Source of the DNA: Perkinsus olseni
Taxonomy: Eukaryota > Perkinsozoa > Perkinsida
Direction of reading: 5' to 3'
Assembly: GCA_013115125.1 (NCBI GenBank)
Contig: JABANN010000021.1
Coordinates: forward strand, 60,759-124,758
Length of the DNA stretch: 64,000 bases
Shown piece by piece: positions 19,608 to 30,900 of this stretch (its first letter is position 1; each line of letters starts with the position of its first letter). A program made the translations under genes and the position numbers. Below the pieces are notes generated by a model, which ran no database searches, had not been told where the DNA came from, and worked only from the letters and a program-made list of their open reading frames with translations.

Positions 19608-19660
19608 GAAGAGTATCATTATGTCACCACCATTATGGTGGTGACATAATGATACTCTTC
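19608..19660. repeat. 26-bp-arm perfect palindrome in phytase-like copy A
   Basis: Positions 19608-19633 are the exact reverse complement of 19635-19660, with one T between. Copy B (about 26363-26390) has only the right arm, so the left arm was added in copy A. The flank also has AATGGTG-C-CACCATT, pointing to a second switch. Confidence 0.85.
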
Positions 19661-20608
19661 AGACGGTGAGCTGTTGAGCGACCGTGTTTTGTACCGACGG
19701 TCGGTTTTTTCTGCAAGATTCGTTCCGTCTGAGGGTAATGCGATGAGGATTGGTTATGTTACGAAGGGGGAGCTAGACCAGGCTATGGCTGTTGGAGGGA
19801 CTTTGAACCCACAAATAATTGCCGAAGTTTGGACACGTGACGGGTGAGTAGTGCATGATTTGCCGTCGTTGTATCCTCAATCCGTATGTCGCAACAAGGT
19901 TTCAGAAATCTTGTGTAAAATTTGATCTCTACAGCTGGCGATCCGCCGCAAACTTGAAATCTATGAGCTTGGCAGCATTGTATTTGTGAGGTTCCCTCAC
20001 CGTTCCGTCTTGTGTGAGGGATTGGTACCTCTCTTGTCCGTCCATTCATGCTAATGAACCCTACGCCTCTCGACAACGATGGACTCCGGCTGGTCGACGA
20101 GAGTGAAATTCTGGAAATGGAGGAACTAGCTCCCATACTCGTTTTGCTTCCGGTGTAGTATTTTGTCCTGTGTGCACCAGACCTTGGCTAATTCTCGAAG
20201 ACTTCGTCTTGCGCATTGGAGGTTCACGTTCACCCATGTGAGAATGTCTTCCCCAACCAGAGGCTCAGATAGGCGAGGGATCCACAAGACTCTTCATCAT
20301 GAAACTTTCGATGTGGATAGCTTAGAGCATCTGCATCGAGGCGTAGAAGTCTCACCTAGTAAGAGAGCTCCACTCTGGCTGATATGTGGAAAGTGGTACT
20401 CTTAGACATTGTCGGTGCCCCTCACGGCGGCTATCGGTGCTATCGGCTCAGTTTATATAAGCCGCAGCGCGAAGCCAAGTTATGACTCATAGGATTGAGA
20501 TGCTCAGAGAATGAGAATGGCAAGGGAGTCTGCGGCGACCCCGGATAGAGAGGCGAATGCTCAGAGAGTGAGTATAGCACGGCAGTCAATACGAACCCCT
20601 CTGTGGGC

Positions 20609-20647
20609 CGCTACCGCGGATCGCTACCGCGGATCGCTAACGCGGAT
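20609..20647 (+). repeat. Tandem repeat, 13 bp x 3
   Basis: Unit CGCTACCGCGGAT repeated three times; the third copy has one change (CGCTAACGCGGAT). It is intronic or non-coding within copy A. Confidence 0.8.
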
Positions 20648-22311
20648 CGCATGCCAAATTGAGGCGCACGTCTCAGACCAATGAAGCTGCATAATCCTTT
20701 GAGCATGACCTGAGCCCTGAGCCCGTGATCAGAGTCATGTTTCATCGATATCTTGGTGATTTACAGCCCGACGCGGGATGGAGTGCTTCGTCTACGGGCG
20801 CGGTATCTTCCATTTACGTGATGAAGTGTATCGCAGAGGATTGTGGGCTTACAATTCTCGCGCGGTGCAACATTATATCGATCACAAGTTGTGATTCATA
20901 ACGAGTCGCGGTGAGTTTTTTCCAAGAAGAATCGACCGCATTCAAGAGTTCCTCCGCGGAGACACTACACTTGAACCATTGCCCGTCTTTTTCCTTTCTT
21001 CCCTGAACTCGGCCGTAATTCGGATGTTGAGTTCTCGAATCAGATCGACACTTGATAAGGACTAATCGATAGTCCTGAACGATTATTCCCTCAGAATCTT
21101 AAAGTACCGAAGTATGGTACTGAAATTGACCTTTCGTCTTGAGGAATTTGGAGACATTGGCTGGGAAATCTCCTCGTGGATCCCAGACTCCCACACTGGG
21201 AGTGAATTCCTCTGCCTCCAGAACGTCGCCCTCGTTGTTCAGCCGTAGTCTTGAGACCGCTCCCGTTGCGCTTCAGTGAGATTGGTGCCGGACTCTCTCC
21301 TCTTTCCGTCAATTAACAGTTGTAGAATCCGCACTGTCTGTCATTGAGAAACTATTCGGCGGCCAGAGCTGCTATCGCAGCAGTCTCGACAGCCGCTCCG
21401 TGTTCGTTGAATATAGTGATAGATACAATATTGATAATGAGGAAGGGTTGGCTGTCCGAGAGGATCCGATGACTGGACGGACTTTTATCTATACCCTCAG
21501 CGATAATAATTACAACGAAGTGGGCTGATCCTCCACAAGTAGTTTCGTCATCATAGTCTCGTTATTCAGGTTGGACAGAAAACATTACTATCGACCTTTG
21601 AATGGACCGCTGCTGCTGGCAGCACTACACCTCCTTCTACTGGGGCTGTGCCCTCCCTAGCCATCTACCATACTTCATTTCATACAGTACTTTGCTTAAT
21701 TTATATTGGTCTCTCGATTTTGTGGTATTAAAAAGGTTACTGACAACCTCAGGTTGTCAACCTGTCCTCAGCCGCTGAATGGGTTAGTGCGATAGAGTGG
21801 CCGCAGCAACAGCACTTTGTGTGGTTTACGTAACTATACTGAGGAGCCACTTGTCATCTTCAAGATCTTCTTTCAAGCGGCATCGATTTTACTAGACCAC
21901 TTGTGAGGTCTCGCTAGTTGGGACGGGCAGTCCCCCGGCCCCTCACAGAAAGGGTCTTCTCATTCATTGTTATAACTCAAAACCACTTGGGAGCTTGCAT
22001 ATTATCACCTCATAGGAGTCAGCCCTACTGCTTCTGCTATTCCTATCGGTTGTTGTGCACAGTGCTCTGCTGACTACTGTTAATTGGGAGAGTGGTGGGA
22101 ACAGGAGTGAGGGAACGAGACTCTGAGACCTCCAACAGGCATTCACTGAAATACCATATTTTTTGCAGGGCTGCTCGGCATGAAACGAGCTGGGCGATTG
22201 TCTGACAAACTTCGGGGCCGCCATGCGACCTGGCAGCGAGCTGGGACTTTCCTAGGAATGAGCGTTAACAGTTTACCTTGTTACTGCATGGTACAGGCTT
22301 CCTATGACTAG

Positions 22312-23151
22312 CATTTCTCCTCATTCTCTTTGTATTGTCCGTAGGAGGGATAACCACAGGACAGATTGATATTGTGATCGTACAGGGGAGATTGCCTTTC
22401 AGGGAAGGCGTTGAGCTCGGGTATCCCGAGTCCCATACCGACTCGGGACGACTGATTTCCATTTCAGACTTAGTAGTGCTGTTTGACCGGTAAGATGTCC
22501 ACGCCTTTCAAAAATCCGGAAGAAATTAGCTAGGAGTTTAGCTTCTGTCGTTTGCTAAACAAGGAAGTGCGCCGTCGACAATGTCGACTCGACATCACGC
22601 AGCTTCGAGGCCGTCGCGGCGTGGTCTCATCTTGATACGCCCACCAGATGATCCGCACATGTATCTTTTCATGGACCATAAATTATGGTGGCAAATTGCC
22701 ACTGACGATATTTATCATAAGATAATATCAACCTTAGTAGCACTTTTGAACGTCCATGCCAATACCGATTCCGCTGTATCATTCTTCATGCAGTTCTCTT
22801 CGAGTCTGCTTCACCCTGGGAAAGAGGACGCCGTCGGCATCTCACAGATCCGCCACGTTGCACGCCCTCCGTATTCGAAATGATGGGGACTTTGCAGTGG
22901 ATGCGTCCGTTGAAGGATGTTGCTGAATGATCACGTAAGTGCTTGCTCAGTTGGATGGCTACGTTACTCCTCTTAGATGCAGCCTGTCGTCACACCAGTA
23001 TTCCCCGGATCCCCTCTCATGCTGTATATTATACAGCTCCTCAGGTAGAGATACTGGTCACGTAGCTTATGTTCGAGCGCGTAATTTAGTGACACAGGTT
23101 ATGGCCTCAGGTTTGAAGAAGAGCCTCGTGCGGATAAGGCCGCCTGCCTAG
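22312..23151 (+). pseudogene. Phytase-like family fragment (copy X)
   Basis: Degraded or partial paralogue between copies A and B. After a possible acceptor (GACTAG) the frame reads LAFLLILFVLSVGGITTGQ, which matches the signal-peptide/N-terminal block of its neighbours but has no ATG (an in-frame TGA precedes it), and ends at a donor at 22490. RRGLILIRPPDDPHMYLFMDHK (22620-22683) may match the GGLSSIIVAPNGSGLLAISD block. GHVAYVRARNLVTQVMASGL (23060-23120) matches RIGYVTKGELDQAMAVGGTL. The terminal N-E-G-L-A/S-D-N-N block was not found. The dispersed repeat at 22.7 kb sits inside. Assignment is from block order only. Confidence 0.4.
22717..22744 (+). repeat. Dispersed repeat, copy 2
   Basis: Matches 16854-16881 in ribosomal P2 intron 2 (ATAAGATA then TATCAACCTTAGTAGCACT), with a shared CCATGCCAATAC downstream. 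Confidence 0.6.
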
Positions 23152-24388
23152 TGTTACCCATCCTCTACTAACAAGGCGCAACAATAATCGAAGGGTATCC
23201 TAGGAGGTAAGAGAAATCTACGAGTATGATCGAGTGATTGAGTACCTTTAGCGGAGATAACAACTTCACGCTGCCTTATTGACCACGCGTGATAACTTCC
23301 ACCATTAGTGAACACCATAGACCGGAAGGAGTCCTGGCTTCATGACCGAGCCTTCACCCCAACCGCGATGGCGCGCGCGGCTTACTGGTGAAGTCTGCTC
23401 GCCCGTGTTAGATCAGCTACATGTACTCGCGTGCCCCAAACAGCTGCGGGGAAATCGTGAGTCACTCCCTGGTGACCTGCCGACGGCGTAGCCTACGCCG
23501 ACATCGGCGAGAGAGTACAAGTCTTGTACCATCTCATCTGTCCGCTATTGAAAACATTCAAGCCGCTTGAATGTTTACGCTTGAATCAAGCGTCCTCTGT
23601 GCAGCGTAGTGCCGCTGGCTTAAGCATTCGAGATAGGGTTCTGGCCTTCAGTCTTATTCTCGCCCTTCTCTACTTCAAGACGTCGTCACATTCGTCTGCT
23701 ACTGTCGTGTCACCACTCATGCAGGAGTTCAATTCTATTTGGATTCATTCCTGTGATCAGTGATATGCTCCCTGCTCGGATATCCTATCACCAACGGCTA
23801 GCGGTATGGCTAGTGGTTGAAGATTCTTATGTGACCGCTACAGGCACTGTGCCAGAATATTATTATACAGCTGCCCGTTTCGGTTCACGGCTTCTCGCAC
23901 TTCTGATGCGCTGTGCCTCCGATCATGGTCTCGGCAAGTGGTAGGCTTACTCCTCCGTTCATCTCATTACCGACTCTTTTTACTCGAGCTTCCAAAGTGA
24001 CTGCTCGGTTTCGGCTCCTTGCCTCGTCTAAGGGCCAGGCTCCTGTTGCGCATCTTCAAAAGGATATTTCTCTTTGATAATTATCTTCGCTAAATCGATT
24101 TCCGTGATCACGCGGAAACAGGGGTCCAAGAGTCCATACATGAATGCTGCTCGGTCTTCTCAGTCTGGAAGTCACGGAATGAACATGGAGGTGGTTCCAA
24201 TTTAGGGAATCTACTAGTAAGGTGGTGGATAGGTCCGCCGATTTCATACTCGTACCCCACTCGGATCCTACTCTCCAACCCAGTGCTCTTGACGTGTATT
24301 CCGGAGACACTACAGTTCGACCTCAGCTGACCTCTATGCCTACTCCCTTTTGAGTCGATAGAACTTCGATTAGAAAGGTTTGCCGTTC
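23152..24388. other. Spacer with palindromes, between phytase-like copies
   Basis: No supported gene. It contains CGGCGTAG-C-CTACGCCG at 23484-23500, AAACATTCAAG/CTTGAATGTTT at 23552-23576 (3-nt centre) and ACGCTTGA-A-TCAAGCGT at 23577-23593. Confidence 0.5.
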
Positions 24389-27203
24389 ATGTTTCCTAGC
24401 TCGGCCCTCATGGTGGCACTACTGTGCATACCTGCAGCAGGTCAGAGCACTGTTGTGCATCTCAACCAGTGGAGGTTGCCATTGCGTAACGGGAGCAGCG
24501 AAGATACCATCACTTCTAAAGGTGAGGGAGCCATTGGCGACTTCGCATAGTGCCCGTTTGCCACTAAAAATGTCCTCGTTATCAAGCGGAATCCTTCCAG
24601 GCCTGAGCTAAGAGAGTTCTCGGCGTGCTGACAGTTCTCTTCTTAGACGTCTTCTTAGGTACTCTGAAGCACATGCAGACTCTGAGACTGCAGGACATCG
24701 CCACCAACGGTTCACGTTTTGGTGGGCTTAGCTCGATCATTGTGGCACCGAATGGTTCGGGACTGCTGGCCATCTCTGACAGAGGGTAGGTCCTCTAAGA
24801 GGGTGGCGGATATCCGGGTGGCGCTGGGCACTGGGAAAGACTATTAGTTGTCAGGGCGTTCGAGGACATGAGCCTTGGGTCTTTGACTGTCGACGGAGAG
24901 TATAACGTAACCGAGGTCAGGAATCCTGATTCAGGATATATCCCATGTATGACCCTCAGGGGAACATCATACCGTTCGGGACTGGCCAAGGTGAGCTCAT
25001 CACTCTGTTTAACTTTGCTGCTGTTGCTCCGATATCACCGACAGTATTCGCGTTGAACGATTTTACGAGGCTGATAACTTATCAGTGATAAGAGTCTTTT
25101 CCGAAAGAATGGCTGCATTGTACTTGTGATTCACGCGGCGGCGCCGGCAACTTGCAATACCCATCAGAGGCCCTTGGTCACCAAGGCTTGGTGAAAACCG
25201 CCCTAACTCGTAAGTTAAAGACACGGTTGGAAGTTGATCAGATCGTGGATGTTGGTCAAAGTTCCAGCTAGAAAACAGAGGCTTCGTGTATCGAGTTGCG
25301 GGAGGGTAGTCTGACTAATAGGCGAAGAATGGGGGAATATACGGTAGATAGCGAGATGAACAACGCGGCCGCCGCATTACGGCCATTGAACAACGCTAAA
25401 CGACGGCTTGATAATTGAATTCAGTTCGGAATGGTACTCAACGAGCTGCAGTTTGACGGGCTGATCTTGCCGATGGCAAGCTTCCACTGCCACCTCCTGG
25501 CATCGAGAAATGAGGGTTGTTGATATAGTGAAGAGTAATTCAGCCGTTTGTGATATCCGACCGATAAGGCCCGCGAGGATTTCCGTTTGTGATGAACAAT
25601 CCTGAGCAATGAACTTACCTGTTGGGACTTCCGCTTTTCTTCTCCGCTTTTCTTATTCCTGTTTTTCTTCTCAATCAAGTTTCTCTGCGACGATGCTGTA
25701 TTTTGATGGCACGAATTTCGTAGGTGACGCGGAAGGTTTGACCATCAACGGCTATTACGAGGGCGGAGGCGGGGGTGAGCTTTACGTCAGTTATGAAGGG
25801 GATCACCGAGTGCTGAAGTTACTTCAGTGAAGTAGGCGATGGATGGTACACGGCCGATCGGGGCTTGTATCATCTACGTGGTTCTCAGCTTCCCCAACGG
25901 AGTTGAGTCACGAAGGAGCACTCGGCTAAACGTATCGTATCTGTTCGCGCACTGTCCGAGTAACGGAGGGTTGGAAGCAATACTCAAGCAACGTATCTTG
26001 GAGAGCTAACCTCGACCTCGTAGGCATCTCAAGTTGCATCAGGTCCCACTGCGGGCGTCGACGGACTCCTACTAATGTTGTGTGAGGAGCCTTCCAACTC
26101 CTCGGTCCCCACGACTGACCCGCAAGGGAGGATAGTCCTTCCTGGATGGGCCTATAATGAGACCTCCGTAAGACATCAAACGCTTCTATCTTGAGGTATG
26201 TAGTCCAATCGGATTGTCTGTGTCGTTTACAATGATGATTTGCATACCAGCTGCGAACGACACTGCACTACTGCACTTAGCACTGCTGAGTTAGCAGGTC
26301 AATGTAGAATTTCCGATTTCAGTCCAACGACTTGTTTCATCCCACCGATATGGCGGAGCTGAATGGTGGTGACATGATGATACTCTTCAGAAGGTGAGCT
26401 GTTCAGCAACCATGTCTTGTACTAACGAGCCACCCTTTTAGGTTCGTCCCCACAGAGGGTAATGGAATGAGGATTGGTTATGTTACGAAGGGGGAGCTAG
26501 ACCAGGCTATGGCTGTTGGAGGGACTTTGAACCCACAAATAATTGCCGAAGTTCGGACTCGTGACGGGTGAGTTGCAGATCTGAGACTTTCTCAGCTCTC
26601 TATACTCCCCTCCGCCAATTCTTACATGGGTGATACCTTCCACCCGATGCTATATGTTTCCGCCCTTCAGAAGCATATATTAGGATATTATGGCCAAAGG
26701 CCTTGGGTCGGTGAGGCATTGCTTCACCTTCCCTACACTGGAGGGTCTACAGTACAGTCGTGCACGATCTAACACTCTTGAATCAATAGCCTTCAAAGGG
26801 GACGTTCCTTACTTGTCCCCTCTCGCTGTTATTGGTCTGTGACTGCAATTCGTTGTCCTCTCATCGATCTCTTTAGTGGTGAAGCCTTAATACTAGGTAC
26901 ATTATCGACAACGAAGAGGCGCTGGCTATCCGAGAGGATCCGACCACTGGACGAACCTTTGTTTATACCCTCAGCGATAACAACTACAACGAGGTGGGTT
27001 GCACTTGCACTGCGATTGAACACGATCGTAATACACCTTAGGTTAGACAGAAGACATTATTGTCGACATACGAGTGGGTCGCTGCTGCTGGCACCGCTAC
27101 ACCACCGCCGACCACTACTGCTGTACCCTCACTGGCCACCTCCCCCACCTCATACTCTCTGATACTCTTCTTAACCTATATTGTCCCGTCCACCTACTAC
27201 TGA
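24389..27203 (+). CDS. Phytase-like (esterase-like) secreted protein, copy B
   Basis: The best preserved member of the array. Exon 1 from the ATG at 24389 gives a signal peptide (MFPSSALMVALLCIPAAGQS) and VVHLNQWRLPLRNGSSEDT. The next exons give LRLQDIATNGSRFGGLSSII with SGLLAISDRG, then a segment beginning AFEDMSLGSLTVDGEYNV. Further blocks are GDAEGLTINGYYEGGGGG with ELYVSYEGDHRVL, FPNGVESRRS, SNGGLEAILKQ, VDGLLLMLCEEPSNSS with GRIVLPGWAYNE, MRIGYVTKGELDQAMAVGG, and DNEEALAIREDP with TFVYTLSDNNYNE. The C-terminus is hydrophobic with TGA at 27201-27203, perhaps a GPI signal or membrane anchor. The order fits Pfam phytase-like PF13449; substrate unknown. Introns are 40 nt and longer. No frame break was seen. 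Confidence 0.65.
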
Positions 27204-27973
27204 AGTATGAGCATTGACATAACCTAACAGCCTATGAATAGGTATGTATGAGCGTCTTAGCGCGGTCAATGGCGCTGGGATGTGCAGGGATTCCAGACGA
27301 AGTTTGGCTTTAGCCTGAACTATTGTCTTTAACAACGTCGACTTGTAAGGTTTCCTTATGTTGGGTAGTCTCGTATTCCCAACGATGAGGGTGACCTTTA
27401 CTAGAACCTTTCAATGCCTCATTTTATTGTTAGTATCGCCGCTCGAATGTTCACATATCAGCGCCCTGCATGGGCCGGCCCTGGCAGGCTCGACTGCTTC
27501 TACTCTCAGTACAATCTGTTGCGCTCAGTGATATCCGCTAGGCAGAAGTGCCTTCTCCCCGGCTGATCGATTCGCGACACGAGCCCTCTTCCCAATGTTA
27601 AGCGAGTTCGCGGACGGTAGACCGGGATTTTATTGAATGATGCACATTGTGTGTCGAAGGAAACAGTTGCCGTTGATCTGGGGAAGATGGGCATGATCTC
27701 GGAGACTAAAGAAGAGACTAAAAATTTGGTTTCGAAAGTCGCACCCGGCACTGCTTCTTGCGTATTCAGAACTTGCGAATCAAAAGTGAGTCTCACGTGG
27801 TTTAGGAACACCCTCTACCATACCTCCTGCAGCGCTGGTCGATAGGGCCTAGTGAGACGTTCCTGGCAATCGTGTGATAAACTTGGAAATGGTCTCACGA
27901 AGGTGCCAATCGGACTTCGATAGTTCTACCGTACGACTTGTCGCAGAATGCTACTCTACCTGTGCGACTTCTT
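27204..27973. other. Spacer between phytase-like copies B and C
   Basis: No supported gene. It should hold the promoter of copy C. Confidence 0.35.
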
Positions 27974-30900
27974 ATGACTACCCACCTTCGCCACTTCATA
28001 TGCTTCCTGGCAGGGGTGGCCGAGGCACAGATCAATCTCGAGATCATGCAGGAGAGGGTGCCGTTGAAGCGAGACGCTGAGTTCGGGACAACCGACTTCC
28101 ATTCACGTTTTGGTAATGCTGGGTGGCCGCGATGATGCGCTCACATGGGGCGAGACGTAACGACGGGTCACTTAGTCTCCAGTGGACAGTGTAGGTGAAT
28201 TTTTCCTAGGATATTTTCTTCTCAAAGAAGGGAGCAGCCCATGATTCGCCTTCTCAGGCATACTACGGCACTTCCTCAGTCTACGTTTACGACCACAGGA
28301 TGATACACAAGGCGACGTTTTTGGAGGTTTGACCTCTTTAACGGTATCGTCGGATGGGACGCAGCTCGTAGCTTTGGATAAAAAAGGGTAACGCGGTAAC
28401 TCGGATCTGAGATGTTCATGTGGCTACTCTGGTTTCGATAAGGTACTTCACTAAATTCCGAGTGCAGCGCGGAGACGGTGGGTCGACGTTGAAAATTGGT
28501 GAGGTGGCCTTATACGAGATGAAGGCGGCTAATGGGTCCTCTCTAGTGGACAACTCAACTGCAACTACCAGTAGTAGGGAATGAGGGTCAGATCGTCGTG
28601 CGTATTCGCAAGATGCTATTGCCAACTCTGCCGGTCGTTTGTGATGGGGTTCACTAACAACGTTTTCAGAATCCTTTGGGGGCTTAGCAGCTGTCGGAGA
28701 CGGCCACTACGCAGATGGCGCCCGGTTGTACGTTTGTGGAATCAGGAGTGGTGAACTCGTGGGGTACTATCACGAGAGCGAGCGCGTCTCGTCCTATGGT
28801 CCGTCTGCACTGGCCAGCGTGTGTATCAGATTCCCCAATGGCGTTACGTCCAGTCGAAGCGAGATGGTGGATCTGGGGAGCGACGTTGGGAGGTGCCCCG
28901 GGAACACGGGTCCTGGGCCCCTTCAATACAAAGGTCCGACAGGAAGGCGTGCTTCCGACCAATGGACTTGGACCAGAATTATCAGCCTTCTATTAACGGC
29001 TGATGCCGTCAAAGTTTCACGATGAATCATTTTTCCCACTATTGACATAATACGCAAGCTTGGGCCTATAGTCTTCTCGCGCGGACATAAGCGTCCCGGA
29101 TGAAATTTCCTTCGCTTGTACCACGCTTGAAAGCTTCTTCACTCAAGAACTTGACTGTACCATGGTGTAACTCACGCAGTGAATGTAGCCGCCCTCGCTT
29201 ACAGATCTGGACGAAGGCATCCTATTGGTTCTCTGTGGACGTCCTGAAGGTGGTCGTGGGACGATTCCGATATGGTCCTATAATATGGTGAAGAAGCAGG
29301 CGGCGGAGTTTTCTATGGAGGCAGGCTTTGATACTTCCCTTGAATCCACACAACGAAGTCTTTTCAGTCAGTTGATAGCTTCGATGTTGTTGACATCACG
29401 GAACTGCCTAGTGGCGATTCGCTCTTGCTTATGAGAAGGTAAGAACGTACGCCCACTTCCTCTCGATCTCGACGTCGCCAATGACAGTGTCTAGTATGGC
29501 ATACTTGAACTTGCCCTATTAGATTAGCAATCATGACGTGACTAGCGCTCGCCTTGTCAGCCAGTTTCATTTCTTAACGCTTCTCGAGGAACATTACGGC
29601 GGCTCAGTACGTCTGATGCTATACAATGCCTTCATATTGAGGCTACCCTCTGCAGTGAATCAAGTCTAACTACAGTATAGCGCAGTACTACGCCGATCGT
29701 CATCAGTCGGCACTATAAGTCTTGGCTCAAGCCTTCCCTCACCTGAATTGGTACGCGTGGAACCGATCAAAGAAGGAGAAATGTCGAAAATTCAATTTTC
29801 GACATTTTTCAAAATTGTTGTTGAACTCGGTAACGTCGACGATTCCGCGATCGCAGATGGGTTTAAGGGAAACTGTAGACTGTATGTGCGATGCATCGCA
29901 AGATGCGCAAAGATACTCGTATCTTGAAACGGCTGTCTGCATGAAACGGCTGTAGCTGAGGTTCGATTGAGAGCCGAAAACAATAAGACTTTTGATCCCC
30001 CTTGACCTCTGATCTGTGTTGATATATGACTAATCCTTCTAAAGCGGACGACCCCGATGACTCCGCGCATTCTACCGGGATCAAAACTAGGCACTCACCA
30101 CGCCTAGGTCCTGAAGGTTCTCTACAACCTTTGCTGGTCGAAGCGACGACCCACATCATCGAGACCAACAGAAAAGTCAATAAGGAGATGTTCCAAGCCC
30201 TAACCAACCAGCTCGCTGAGACCAACAAGATGCTGTCGAATCAAATGGCTGCTCTCTGCAACGCTATGTCCGAGACGGTGCACAGTATGAGGACATCCCC
30301 AACACCCAGCCAACAGAGTTTCCCTACCGATGACACTTTGAAGCCCGGTCGAAAGACTAGTAAGTCTGTCAACATCAGCAACGACGAGGCAGCTACCAAA
30401 GCCAAGAAGACGGTCGACAAGGCAGATCTATCCTTCCTCGGATCCCATAGCAACGGGGTAACCAACTACTGGACCGGCGACAGCGACGACAGATCGGTAA
30501 CAAGGCTGAAGACCCTCTTAGAAGGTCAGCATCTATACCGGTTCGGCGACTGGGCAGTTAAGTATTTGCTGTGTCTCCGAGTACTAGCCCCGTCCATCCG
30601 AGAGGTGGCAGCTATGACAGTGGAGCACAGCAATATGTGCAGCACCTTCGAGGATCTGCACGATGCTCTCTGGGTCTACCTGACTAAGGAGTACTCTTCA
30701 TCTCATGACGATGAGACCTCTAGAGGAAAGCTCCAAGCCTTGAAGATGAACACTGTGAAGAACGACGCCGAAGTTGTAACGGCATATGATCGCTATCTTC
30801 AACGCTTCGGGTTGATCCGTATCGAGTTCTTGCATGAGCATGTGGAAGACTGTGAGAGCTCTCGCCTAAGGAACTCAGAAGAACTAGCTCATTATTTCTA

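Larger units (their letters stand above)
17947..21731 (+). pseudogene. Phytase-like (esterase-like) family copy A, probably broken
   Basis: First of several tandem paralogues. Exon 1 (17947-18085) gives a signal peptide MFSFVNCSFFAALLSAVVG and LNQWRLPMRNSSTEDT. Later blocks are FGGLSSIIVSDNGSE, YEGGGRGQLYVSYE, EFPNGTESRA, RIGYVTKGELDQAMAVGGTL, DNEEGLAVREDP and TLSDNNYNE, and a hydrophobic C-terminus with TAA at 21729-21731. The N-E-G-L-A...S-D-N-N...Q-x-T-L-L order is that of the phytase-like domain (Pfam PF13449), a secreted beta-propeller-type hydrolase family. Against copy B it has a 4-nt net insertion near 19361-19380 that gives a stop, and a 41-nt palindromic insertion at 19600-19640 that shifts the frame. 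Unless these are spliced out, the copy is dead. Confidence 0.6.

Noticed and set aside
20163-20405. 80-codon open frame inside copy A
   Set aside because: No domain, no homology to the family blocks; likely intronic chance frame.
29950-29970. GAGGTTCGATTGAGAG in the LTR as a tRNA-derived unit
   Set aside because: Only one B-box-like match with no T-stem pairing or other tRNA context; not counted.
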